Origin: Pegoplata infirma
Taxonomy: Eukaryota; Arthropoda; Insecta; Diptera; Anthomyiidae
Direction of reading: 5' to 3'
Assembly (NCBI GenBank): GCA_963921195.1
Contig: OY992539.1
Span: forward strand, 209,750,035-209,814,034
Length of the DNA: 64,000 nt
Shown here: in pieces, positions 48,333-58,850 of the stretch
How positions within the stretch are numbered: position 1 is the first letter of the stretch
How the letters are laid out: every line of letters begins with the position of its first letter
Notes under the pieces: model-generated
What the model was told of the DNA's origin: nothing
Databases searched by the model: none
Seen by the model: the letters and a program-made list of their open reading frames with translations, nothing else
Position numbers and translations under genes: made by a program

Positions 48333-49090
48333 TTTCAGATTTACCCACTTTAAAAAATCTAACAATAATATTTACTCTTAATTAGTAACAATAAAAAAAA
48401 AGAAATTCCAATTTAAATATTTATTTTAATTCAATTTATTTTAAAAAAAAGTTTAGCTAAATTTTTGCAAAATTTTAATTATTAAAAAAAAAGATTAACA
48501 TACAAACACACTTTTTACAGAAGTCATATGGTACTCATCATGAGGTTCAATAAAATAAATAATTTATTTTTTATTTAAACAAAAAACCGGAGCTTAGATA
48601 GACAGTCACCAAACAGACGGACAGACTTGAAAACCAGTTCTTTTATTTTGGCAAAAATAATTTCATTTCATTTATTTTCTTTTTTTTAAATATTTTTTAA
48701 CACACGCAGAACATAAAGTGTTAATTTTTTTTTTATTTAGAAACGTCATAATATTAAAAAACAAAATGTTATGATTTACTACTTTTTTGTTTTATTATTA
48801 AAAAATTCAATCGCAAATTAATAATGGCTATAAATAAATAAAATTTATGGAGGATTTTTATGACGGTTACAGAAAATGTAAAAAAAAATATAAAAATATA
48901 ATAAAAAATTGAAAGAAATCAATTTAAAACAAATAAACGTCACATGATAAAAAAAAATTTTTGAAATCAACAAATCAATATTTTTACTAATATTTGCAAA
49001 TTAAATGTTAGCTTAATTTTAGCTTAATTTTGTATTATAAAAACATGACACTTAAAGTTTTACGTCAGTTACAATTTATAAAGATATAAA
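48333..49090. other. AT-rich stretch without recognised features
   Basis: Mostly A/T homopolymer-rich. A short AACAGACGGACAGACTTGAAAAC (about 48613-48635) may be a DINE-1-like scrap. Confidence 0.35.
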
Positions 49091-49125
49091 TGGGGCATTC
49101 CATGTCAATTCGGACACTTTGAACA

Positions 49126-49932
49126 TTTTTATACCCTACACCACTCTGTGGTACAGGGTATAATGAGTTTGTGCTGATGTTTGTAACTACCCGAAATATT
49201 GGTCCCAGACCTACCTTCAAGTATACCGATCGACTCAGTATTACTTTTTGAGTCGATTTAGCGATGTCCGTCCGTCCGTCTATCCATCTATCGGTTAAGC
49301 ACGATACAGGTCGCAATTTTCAATCAATTGACTTTAAATTTGAAACTTAAGCATCTTTTGGCCCAAGGACGAAGCCTATTGACATTGGAGAATATCGGTC
49401 CTTGTTAAGACCTAGCCCCCATACAAACGCCCCCTATGGATTCGGCTTAAATGACTCTAATAACCGTATTATAATAGTTGTCGCTCTGAAATTCAGCAGG
49501 TAATCAAAATCACCATTCCAAATTTCAAAGGAATCGGTTCAGTCCTTCTGGTAGTCCCCATACAAACCACCTTCCCGATATTCACATAATTCCCTCAAAA
49601 TTCATAAATATGGAAATATTTGATACAAATTTTATTTTTAGGTGTTATACGTGTACTTTAGTAACCTAATCGGAATATAATTGGACCATTTTTGGACTTA
49701 GTCCCCCATATAAAAATTTCGACCGATATTCAGATAAATTGGTCTATTGACAAATAAATAAACCTATTCCACTAAAATTTGATCTGTGTGTGTTTTCTAC
49801 ACTAAATAAAGATCTAACAAAAGACAGATACAATCGGTCCATGTTTGGACTTGAGACTCATTTTCCGAAAAACATTGGTGTAGGGTATCATATGGTCGGT
49901 ATTGACCGACTTTAACTTTCTTACTTGTTTTT
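49126..49932 (-). mobile_element. DINE-1/INE-1-like element, copy 2
   Basis: It is an inverted relative of 7448-8228 (TTTTTATACCCTACACCACTC ... ACTTTCTTACTTGTTT). It lies in the foldback arm at a T-run. The intact arm at about 54300 reads AATCTAAAAAAAATGTTC at that point, so the insertion is between T residues, as is typical of Helentrons. Confidence 0.8.
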
Positions 49933-50935
49933 TTAGATTTTCCCAATTTGTTTACAGTTTTTAGTACCCTTCGAAAACTCCTTCGTGGAAAATTTTCAGA
50001 TTTTTTTGATGACCCGTTCAAAAGATATCGAATTGTTAAAAATTGGTAGTTTGTTCCTTTACTCAAACTTCTTTTACTCATAACTTCTTCAATAATGGTC
50101 CAAATTTCAAATTTTTTTTTTCAAAATTTTTGTTTTTTACGTACTTTTTAAAAAAAAGCCCAAAAAATTCTTAAAAGCGCTCTAGTATGCGATTTTTAAG
50201 TTTTAAAATTTAAATCTCATTTTTGAAAATGTTTGTACACTTCGATTTTTTTGAAATTTTTTTGTGTAAAACTTCTATTGATTCTACAATTTTTTTGCCC
50301 AGGAGGACCGTGGGATAACGATTATTACTATTTTTTTAAATTTTTTGAAAAAAATTTATTGTAATTTTCCAATCTTAAAATCATTTCTACTGCTCTAATG
50401 GAGGGGTCATTTATGAGACCAATCCCCATTAATTTTTACGTCTTAACATTTCTTTGGAACAAACTAATACCCTATCTCCAATTTCTAAGGGGGCTCCCCC
50501 ACAAAACGACATTTTTTAAAATTTGCTCCAACTGCTCTAACTGCCCCAATAGTGCCCTTAGAGCAACAAAATGTATGACCGACCCACAATATTTTTTTAG
50601 TCCAAACATTTTCTCTGAACACACCTACCCTCTATCTTTAACTGTTAAGGCTGTCCCCACGCCCTATCTCTACTCCCTAAGTAGGCTCCCATACAAATAA
50701 CAGTTGGAGCACATTTTATAAAAATGTAATTTTGAATGGAAGCCTACTTAGGGAGTGGAGATAGGGCGTAGGTATGTTTTAAAAAAATGTTGTAGAGTAA
50801 AAATACATGGGGGTCGGTCTCACTAATGATCCCTCTCGGACGCACCATTGGACCGGTAGAAGCTGATTAACTAAAACAAATTTACAAAAAATAAAAAAAA
50901 ATCGCGGTCCCAGCCTTAGCAATTGCACTCAAAAG

Positions 50936-51598
50936 AAAAACTCTGTCAAAAAATATGTAAAACGACTTTCAATTTGAATTATCAATCTTTTAGCAGAGTG
51001 TTCTGCTGAGAAGGATATTTTTACTAAAATCTCTGTCATTCAGTTTAAGAAAATAACAGACATTTTACTATGTTTATACTGATTTTGTTTGCTGAATTTC
51101 ATTATTTTTTCAAAAAAAAAATTTATATAAAAAAAAAGTAGAACAAATTGTCAGCAGATTGCTCTGCCGAAATCAGCAGATTGTTCTGCTGAAATCATCA
51201 GATTATTCTGCTCAAATCAGCAGATTGTTCTGCTAAAACCAGCAGATTTTTCTGCTAAAATCAGCAGATTTTTCTGCTAAAATCAGCAGATATTTCTGCT
51301 AAAATCAGATTTCTCTGCTGTCGAACAACACACATGTTTAATAACGAAAACGCCAGATAAAAATATAAGCTTCCGTAGCGTAGTGGTTAAGAAGTGTACT
51401 TTCAAATCGGAAGGTGGCGAGTTCGATGCTGGCTGGCGGCGTATGTTTTGTTTTTTTTTTTTGTTATATTTATTCACCTCTTATGACAGATATTTAGCAA
51501 ACCGTGTCTGCTAAAATCAGCAGATTTCTCATATGGCTCAAATGGGTGTATTTTCAGCAGATTTTTCTGCTGATTGGACAGAGAATTTATTTTGAATG
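50936..51598. mobile_element. CACTCAAAA-family TIR element carrying a tRNA-like sequence, copy 2
   Basis: The ends CACTCAAAAGAAAAACTCTGTC and GACAGAGAATTTATTTTGAATG are inverted; TA follows the right end. At about 51150-51330 there is a tandem array of AATCAGCAGATTNTTCTGCTAA units, each a palindrome. The tRNA-like segment lies at 51369-51440. Confidence 0.7.
51369..51440 (+). tRNA. tRNA-like sequence (pseudogene or SINE head)
   Basis: A 72-nt segment has an A-box (TAGCGTAGTGG) and a B-box (GTTCGATGC). Its acceptor ends can pair in six of seven positions, with wobble (GCTTCCG with TGGCGGC), and its T-stem in four of five. A long T-run follows (from about 51449). The D-stem and anticodon stem pair poorly, so I cannot assign an anticodon. 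It is probably a decayed or element-borne tRNA-derived sequence rather than a working gene. Confidence 0.4.
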
Positions 51599-52144
51599 TA
51601 GAGATACAGGGTAGGTGTGTTCAGAGAAAATGTTTGGATTAAAAAAATATTGTGGGTCGGACATACAGTTTGTGGCTCTAAAGGCACTATTGGGGCAGTT
51701 AGAGCGGTTGGAGCAAATTTTAAAAAATGTCGTTTTGTGTGGGAGCCCCCTTAGAAATTGGAGATAGGTTATTAGTTTGTTCCAAAGAAATGTTTAGACG
51801 TAAAAATTAATGGGGGTTGGTCTCATAAATGACCCCTCTATAAATGACCCCTCTATTTTAAGATTGGAAAATTACAATAAATTTTTTTCAAAAAATTTAA
51901 AAAAATAGTAATAATCGTTATCAACGATCCTCCTGGGCAAAAAAATTTGTAGAATCAATAGAAGTTTTACACAAAAAAATTTCAAAAAAATCGAAGAGTA
52001 CAAACATTTTCAAAAATGAGATTTAAATTTTAAAACTTAAAAATCGCATACTAGAGCGCTTTTAAGAATTTTTTGGTATTTTTTTTTAAAAAGTACGTAA
52101 AAAACAAAAATTTTGAAAAAAAAATTTTGAAATTTGGACCATTA

Positions 52145-54134
52145 CATTGTGGGCCAGGATTTCCATTTTTTGGCCAATAAGGTCTGTAAGGCAACACATA
52201 TTTAAAAATATTTTTTCAGAATGTCGACATCTTGAATTTTGTTCATCTTTAATATCTTTTTATTGTAGCTAAAATTCTTTTTTTTGCATGAGGTTAAAGT
52301 CAAAGTTTGAGATTTTTTTATTTTTTTTACTTATGAAACAAATATTTTTTTTTTTTAAATTCAACACAATATTTTTTCAAATTTTCTGCGAAGTTCTCCT
52401 AAAGACATATCTGTTTGTGCAACACATGAGATAAACTGCCAAAAATAAGCTATAAGTATATATTTTTTTTTAATAAATTATGGAAATTCATACTTTTGTT
52501 GAAATCCGCCTTTTTTCAACACCAAAGTCCAAAAAAGTCCAAACGATATTGACAAACCTCGAACTACGATCTGTCTCTGACAATGTATTCTATTCACATT
52601 TTTGCGACTCTGTGCGACCGTTCAGAACCTTTTGACATAGAGGCAATAAACCAAAATATGACGTCTAGACATGCCCTAAAATGGAACATCAAAATTTTTT
52701 TGATAGTTTTGTTTCTATTGATTTCTAATAAAAAATTTCCCACTTTGACAACATTGGCGTGATAACTGGAGATGGGCACGTGAGTGAATTTTGACTCACG
52801 TTGACTCACGCAAAAAAAAAATAAATTTACTCAACCGTTTTTTTCACACTTACTCACTATTTACGTGAGTAAACAAAACATCACCCACGTGTGAATCACG
52901 CTCACGCGTAACTCACGCTAAACATTAAAAACACGATAAAAATTGTAAAAACTGAATCAATACAATTAAATAATTTTGACTCAAGTAAAAAAATGGCTCT
53001 CACTACGAATCACTCACGATCGAAAAATTTGAATCACGCTCATTTTAGATCACGCGTAATTCACTGGCCAGCGTCCATCTCTAGTGCTAAACATTAATGC
53101 TTAATGCTGGGAACGCATTTAAGCGGGCATGTTTTGGCGATAGCGTTTAAAATATTTTGTATGAAATTGTAAGCCAGTATCATTATTTGTACATTTAGGA
53201 GAGCAAATGCTTATTTGAAATAAAAAAGTGCTGTCTTAAATGTGCCACTGAATATATGAACTTTTTTGGCGCATTTAAAAGAGAAATATTTTATTAAAAT
53301 ATTCTGATAAAAGCAAAAAAAGGATTTATAAAAACTTAGGAAAGTAAATATTGTACATTTTTTTTAAAAAGCTGGGTCCTAAATTTTGGATCCGCCATTT
53401 TGATTTAAAAAAATCTGAGTTCGTATTCGAGTTGCGCAATCACTTCCTAGTGATATTTTGAAACATTAATCAATAATTTAAATATCTTGTCCGCCATATG
53501 GGATCCGCTATTTTGAATATTTGATTCTAGATTTGGCATCCGAAAAACCATCAAAATCAGACAACATAGAAAAAAAACTTAATATTTTATTTGTCGCAAT
53601 ATTAATAATATTTTATTGTCCGCCATTTTAAATTTAAAAAATAGGAGGACAAATTCGTAATTATCTACCCTAAATATATCGAAAATGATTAATTTAAGTA
53701 CAATTAGCTAAGAATTACAAAAGCATATCCGCCATATTGGATCCGCCATTTTGAATTTCAAATCTTTAATTCCAAAATCAGTTTTAACATCCGAAAAACC
53801 ATTAAAATTTAAGTTTTTGGCCAAAAGATACAACATATAAAAATTTGTAAATTTAAATTTGTCGCCATATTGGATCCGCCATTTTGAATTTTAAAAGTCT
53901 GAGCTTATATTCGTTATTTATGATCCCTAATACATCGACAATTATTACATTAAATACAATAAACAGAGAATTAAAAAATCATGTCCGCCATTTTGTATCC
54001 GCCATTTTGAATTTTGAATTTTTTTTTACAGAATCGTGATCAGCGACCTTTTAACACTTATGTGTAATACTTTTTTGACTTATAGGTTAAGCGGTCAATT
54101 TATGGCCAAAATTCAGGGATGCTGGCCCATAGTG
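52145..54134. mobile_element. Transib-like non-autonomous DNA transposon (1990 bp) with 5-bp duplication
   Basis: The ends are CATTGTGGGCCAG on the left and, inverted, CACTATGGGCCAG on the right, both followed by TTTTGGCCA. CATTA flanks both sides (52140-52144 and 54135-54139). The other arms of the foldback show the empty site. A 5-bp duplication with CACWRTG-type ends is the hallmark of Transib, the superfamily related to RAG1. No transposase frame is present. The interior holds about six copies of GGATCCGCCATTTTGAATTT spaced 110-135 bp apart (53390-54010) and a nested GTGAGT-rich MITE. Confidence 0.65.
52769..53081. mobile_element. GTGAGT-rich MITE nested in the Transib-like element
   Basis: Ends GAGATGGGCACG and GCGTCCATCTC. 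The right flank is TA and the left TG (probably a mutated TA). The interior is rich in ACTCACG/CGTGAGT. It is homologous to 39597-40128. Confidence 0.75.
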
Positions 54135-54346
54135 CATTAGTGAAGAAGTTATGTGTAAAAGAAGTTTGAGTAAAGGAACAAACTACCAATTTTTAAAAAT
54201 TCGATATCTTTTGAACGGGTCATCAAAAAAATCTGAAAATTTACCACGAAGGAGTTTTCGAAGGGTACTAAAAACTGTAAACAAATTGGGAAAATCTAAA
54301 AAAAATGTTCAAAGTGTCCGATTTGACATGGAATGCCCCAAATACA

Positions 54347-55452
54347 TAATAGCAAATCATGCACTTTAGATAGCATTTTTTAAAATTACAGACAGACATT
54401 AATAGCATTAACCACTTCAAAAAAACCTTATTCACTTTTTAAAACGTATTTATAGGTAAAATTTGTAATCCCTATTTTTAAAATATAACACACAATCGGC
54501 CTAACCAAGAAAAAATAAAAAAAATATAAAACATGCTTGTAGGAAAAAAATAAATTTTGAAAAAAATTTCGAAAAAAATTTCGAAAAAAAACGTCCCGAC
54601 ACAAAAATTTTTTGAAATTGTCTTTCATTACAAACGACTTTAGGAAAAAATTTATAAATCAGAAAAATTGTTTGGCGTTTTCTTTCAGTTTCTTGAATGT
54701 TTTTTTTTGACAAATTTTTGGGAGTCCCGAAAAAAACTGTGTGTTTCTAAAAGAAATATTCAGATTCTAAGACATTTTTTCTACAAAATTTTTTTTTGAT
54801 TTAAATAAAGAAAAGGGACTTAGACTTGTGGTCCCCTGGGCTCGCTTCTTAAAACTGAAATTTTGCCAGTCTTAAAATATACTAATTCATTAAATAAATC
54901 TTTTTAAAAATTTTCCATTTATGTTAATTTTTTTAATATTATTTTTTTAACCACATAATTTACAAACCAAATAAAACTTGTTAACAAGTTTTCATCACTT
55001 GTAACAAATATAATAAAAAATTACAATATAAATCACAATAAATCACGAAAAAAAAACAAAAGAAAACTATAATTTTTTTAAATAAATCATTAACGGCTGA
55101 ATATTAAATAAATGAAAACAATAGGAAAGTTAATAAAAAATAAATAGGAAATGAAAAAAAAAATACAATATGTAGCGTTAATTTATAAAAAATAAAAAAT
55201 AAACCCAGTAAAAGTTAAACAAATAAAAGGAAAAACATTTATGAGTATTTTAATTGCGTAAAACAAATTTTAAAAATGCCCTACAATAAGAAAATTATTC
55301 AAAATATGACTCGAAATTAAAAATAATGAAGCAAAAATGGTCCTTAGAACCGTAACTATTGTTTTCAAATGTCTAAAACATTTAATAAACATTTTTATTT
55401 AAAGAAAATTTTAGAGTTGGAAAATGTTTCAAAATATGGGCAATTTATTTAA
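54347..55452. other. AT-rich stretch with a satellite scrap
   Basis: A few satellite-like bases (CAGATTCTAAGACATTTTTTCTAC) occur at about 54761. ATGGTCCTTAGAACCG occurs at 55339, like motifs at 56766, 59098 and 59165. No gene is visible; the two minus-strand ORFs at 54428-54713 are AAATTTCG repeats. Confidence 0.4.
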
Positions 55453-56484
55453 AACAAGTAGAAAAGTTAAATTCGACTTGGCCGAATCTATGAATACCCT
55501 CCACAATGCCCTTTTTAAGTGATAGTAAATTTTCTAACGTGAAAAAACTAACATTTTTGGTTAGAAATATTTTACTTTCTGTAAAAAAACTTTTTTTTAT
55601 TAATTTTTGACAAAAAAAAAAAATTACTAATTTTTTTTTTTTTGAGTGTAAAATTTTTTTTGAGTGTATTTTTTTTTTTTGTTTTAGAGTAAAAAAACTT
55701 TTTTTGTTAATTTTTGAAAAATAAAAAAAAAAAAATTACCAATTTTTTTTTTTGAGTGTAAAATTTTTTTTTAAGTGTAAACTTTATTTGGTTAGAAATA
55801 TTTTATTTTCCGTAAAAAAACTTTTTTTTATTAATTTTTGAAAAAAAAAAAAAAAAAAATGCTAATTTTTTTTTTGAGTGTAAAATTTTTTTTGAGTGTA
55901 TTTTTTTTTTTTTTTGTTTTAGTGTAAAAAAACTTTTTTTGTTAATTTTTGAAAAAAAAAAAAAATAATTTACCAATTTTTTTTTTGAGTGTAAAATTTT
56001 TTTTGAGTGTAAACTTTTTTTTTAAGTGTATTTTTTTTTTTTTTTGGTTTAGTGTAAAAATATTTTTGTGTGACAAAAATACCTTTTAAAATATTTTTCT
56101 GACTTACAAATGTTTTTAAAACATGTTTAACGGGTTTTCAACACGTGAATTTAAGGTGAACTAATATGAAATTTACGGTTTTGCTAATAACTTTTGAACC
56201 GCCGGACCGATTTGGCTGAAATTTAAAACGAACCGGACCAGAGGAACGGTAAATATATATGCCATACTTCAGCACCCTCAGAATTGCCGTTCGAAAGTTA
56301 CAGTGTGTTTTATCTCGTAAATTCCAGAAAAACCCTTGCCGAAATTCACTCACTTGCTTATAACTTTTGAACCACTGGACCGATATCGCTGGATTGCAAT
56401 ACCAACCTGACCAGGTAAATGTCCAACATATATGCCAAACTTCAGGAGCCTCCGTAAAGTCTTTCAAAAGTTAGCGTGTTTTCA

Positions 56485-56526
<42 letters not shown>

Positions 56527-56710
56527 GGACAGACGGACGGACGGACGGACGGACGGACGGACGGACGGACATCGCTAGATCGTCTTAAAATCGATCGAGG
56601 ATCATGAATATATATACTTTATGGGGTCCTAGACCAATATTTCGAGGTGTTACAAACGGAATGACAAACTTAAATATACCCTCTATCACTAGAGTGGAGG
56701 GTATAAAAAA
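55453..56710 (+). mobile_element. DINE-1/INE-1-like element, copy 5 (longest)
   Basis: It runs from ACAAGTAGAAAAGTTAAATTCG to GAGTGGAGGGTATAAAAA, with ATACCCTCCAC / GTGGAGGGTAT subterminal inverted repeats. An internal minisatellite of TTTTTGAGTGTAAAATTTTT units has expanded at about 55590-56060. A (CAGA)n(CGGA)n microsatellite (about 56486-56570) precedes CATCGCTAGATCGTC and TTTATGGGGTCCTAGACC. Two related blocks (TAACTTTTGAACC, GGACCGAT) lie at 56190 and 56360. Confidence 0.8.
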
Positions 56711-57094
56711 TAGAAGTATTTCGAATTCAAACCGTTTTTATCTTAAATTCTTAAATAATGCAAAAATGGTCCTTCGAACCGAACATTTTTAGTAAAACTT
56801 TTCTTAATTATATCAAACATATTTTTTTCGGAGAAAATTGAAAATTGTTGTACTGATTTTTTTAAAATATGTGCTGATTGTACTGATTTTTGAACATTTC
56901 TACATAAAAAATAATTGGATCCGAAAATTCTATACAAAAACTTGAAATTTCATAAAATAAGTCGTCGGAGTAGTTTTCTATAAGTTAAGTTTGACAATGA
57001 GATAATTTATAATAAATTAATTCTAAGGAGCTTAGAGTTCGTGAATCAAGAGGCTCCTTAGCGCAGAGATGTATCTAAGCATAGGGTTATTTTG
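56711..57094. other. Stretch without recognised genes
   Basis: It contains ATGGTCCTTCGAACCGA at 56766 and two copies of GTACTGATTTTT about 30 bp apart (about 56851 and 56880). The region around 57035-57070 is slightly GC-richer. Confidence 0.35.
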
Positions 57095-58850
57095 ATCTTC
57101 ATAAATTTATATGAAAAAGCGCACAGAATCTTTGAGGTTTTCTATAATGAAAAGTTCACAGGATTGTGGATTTTCTATATTTTAAGAAACAAAATGTAAT
57201 TGCATGAGTCCAAAGGAAAAAAGTCCTCAGAATCTGATGGATTTTCTTAGTCTTAAAACCAGTGGGATCAAAACATTTAAATAAAGTTGTTTAAAGTCAA
57301 CTAAATTCTCTGTTAAATAACGACAAAAGTTCATGGCAGTTGTTTTTAACAGTTGTTTTTTCTGATATATAAATTGACACCAAATTTGTTAGTTTAACCG
57401 ACATTTTTTGAGTGCTAGAAAAATCATTAGTGCTTTCCCATAGAGAAGAGTTTTCAAAGAGTTATTTCTAAAAAAAAAAACATTAAAACTTGGGATTACT
57501 GATTTGAGTTCAAAAAAAATGGTCACCCTACATATAATGTCTTTATTGATGGGAAACGAAAGAGAAGAACCTCGCCAATTTTTCCATATTTTTATTTTGC
57601 CATAGCAGGAAGAAGGATGTGAATAATGTCCTTTCAAAACTTTATCAAAATATTTTGTTAAACATTTTACATGATATTGAAGGATAAAGTTTTTAAAGGA
57701 TATTACTAACCCTCTTTTTTCCTGATATGTTAATTGGTAATTCTGATTTTCATAAATTTATATGAAAAAGCGCACAGAATCTTTGATGTTTTCTATAACG
57801 AAAAGTTTATGGGATGGTGGCTTTCCATTTTTAGAAAGATAATGTAATTGCGTGAGTCCAAAGAAAAAAAGTCCTCAAAATCTGATGGATTTTCTTATTC
57901 TCAAAACCAGTGACATCAACAACATTCAAATGAAGTTGTGCAAAGTCAAATAAATTTTCTGCAAAATTACGACAAAATTTCATGGCAGTTGTTTTTATCA
58001 GTTGTTTTTACTGAGATATTAATTAACATCAAATTTGTTAGTTTTATCGACATTTTTGAGTGTTAAAAAAATCATCAGTGTTTTCCCATAGAAAAGAGTT
58101 TTCAGAGAGTCACTTTTAGAAAAAAACATATATATACCCTCCAACACGTTAAAAAACAGGGGCGTCTTTTTTTTTGGGGGGGGGGGTGGTTTTTGGTAGT
58201 GGGAGAAAACTTTACTGAATCCAACTGCAGGACTTTGAACTTCTTCTGATATAAAAATGTTTCCTTTGGTAAGCAAAAGTACAAAAAACCTACAAAAATT
58301 GGTTTTTTTGGAGGTTTGTTTAGTTCTTAAAGAGGGAACTTTTATCCCCCTGATCCGATTTTGCCCATGTTATTACTTAACCAGCCCAAAAACATAAGAC
58401 ATATTTTTGTCAAACTTCGTGTCTTCCACAGACGGACGGACTGACAGTCGGACATCGCTAGAATGTCTTAGAATCGATCACTGATCAATAATATATGTAC
58501 TTTATTGGGTCCTAGACCGATATTTCGATGCGTTACACACGGAATGACAAAGTGAGTATACCCCCATACTGTGGTTGGAGGGTATAAAAAACACATAAAA
58601 TCTTGGGCGTACTGATTTGAAATCCAAAAAAATGGTCACCCTACATGTATGGAATGTCTTTATTGATGGCAAATGAAAGAGAAAAATCTTCGCTAATTTT
58701 TCCGTATTTTTATGTTGCCATATCAGGAAAAAGGATGTCCTTTCAAAACTTTATCAAAATGTTTTGTTGAAAATATTAAATGATATTCAAGAATAATGTT
58801 TTAAAAGGATATTACTTTCCCCCCTTTTTTCCTGAAATGTCAAAAAAAAA
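57095..58850 (+). repeat. Direct segmental duplication (unit about 650 bp), second copy split by a DINE-1-like element
   Basis: Copy 1 (57095-57735) and copy 2 (57745-58130 plus 58590-58850) share the following: TTTATATGAAAAAGCGCACAGAATC, GTCCAAAGAAAAAAGTCCTC, CATGGCAGTTGTTTTT, GGTCACCCTACAT, AATGTCTTTATTGATGG and TTTCAAAACTTTATCAAAAT. Minus-strand ORFs in both copies (57389-57637 and 58019-58276) match only where the duplication does and lack known domains. Confidence 0.85.
58131..58590 (+). mobile_element. DINE-1/INE-1-like element, copy 6 (5' truncated)
   Basis: It begins at ATATACCCTCCAACACG. It includes GACGGACTGACAGTCGGACATCGCTAGAATG and TTTATTGGGTCCTAGACCGATATTTCG, and ends GGTTGGAGGGTATAAAAA. 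It interrupts copy 2 of the segmental duplication, so the duplication is older. A G-run of about 10 lies at about 58178. Confidence 0.78.

Larger units (their letters stand above)
49091..54346. mobile_element. Large foldback element, 'GGGAGCCCC' family, copy 3, with three insertions
   Basis: Outer ends TGGGGCATTCCATGTCAA and TTGACATGGAATGCCCCA are inverted. The arms turn at about 50715. The left arm (49091-50715) contains a DINE-1-like insertion (49126-49932). The right arm contains a CACTCAAAA element (50936-51598) and a Transib-like element (52145-54134). Without the insertions each arm is roughly 0.8-1.0 kb. No transposase is recognisable in the arms; the ORFs at 49797-50081, 50398-50700 and 54151-54369 are arm sequence. 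Confidence 0.8.

Noticed and set aside
51369..51440. Functional tRNA gene (for example a UCA anticodon reading)
   Set aside because: The anticodon and D stems do not pair properly under any alignment I tried, so only a tRNA-like label is justified.
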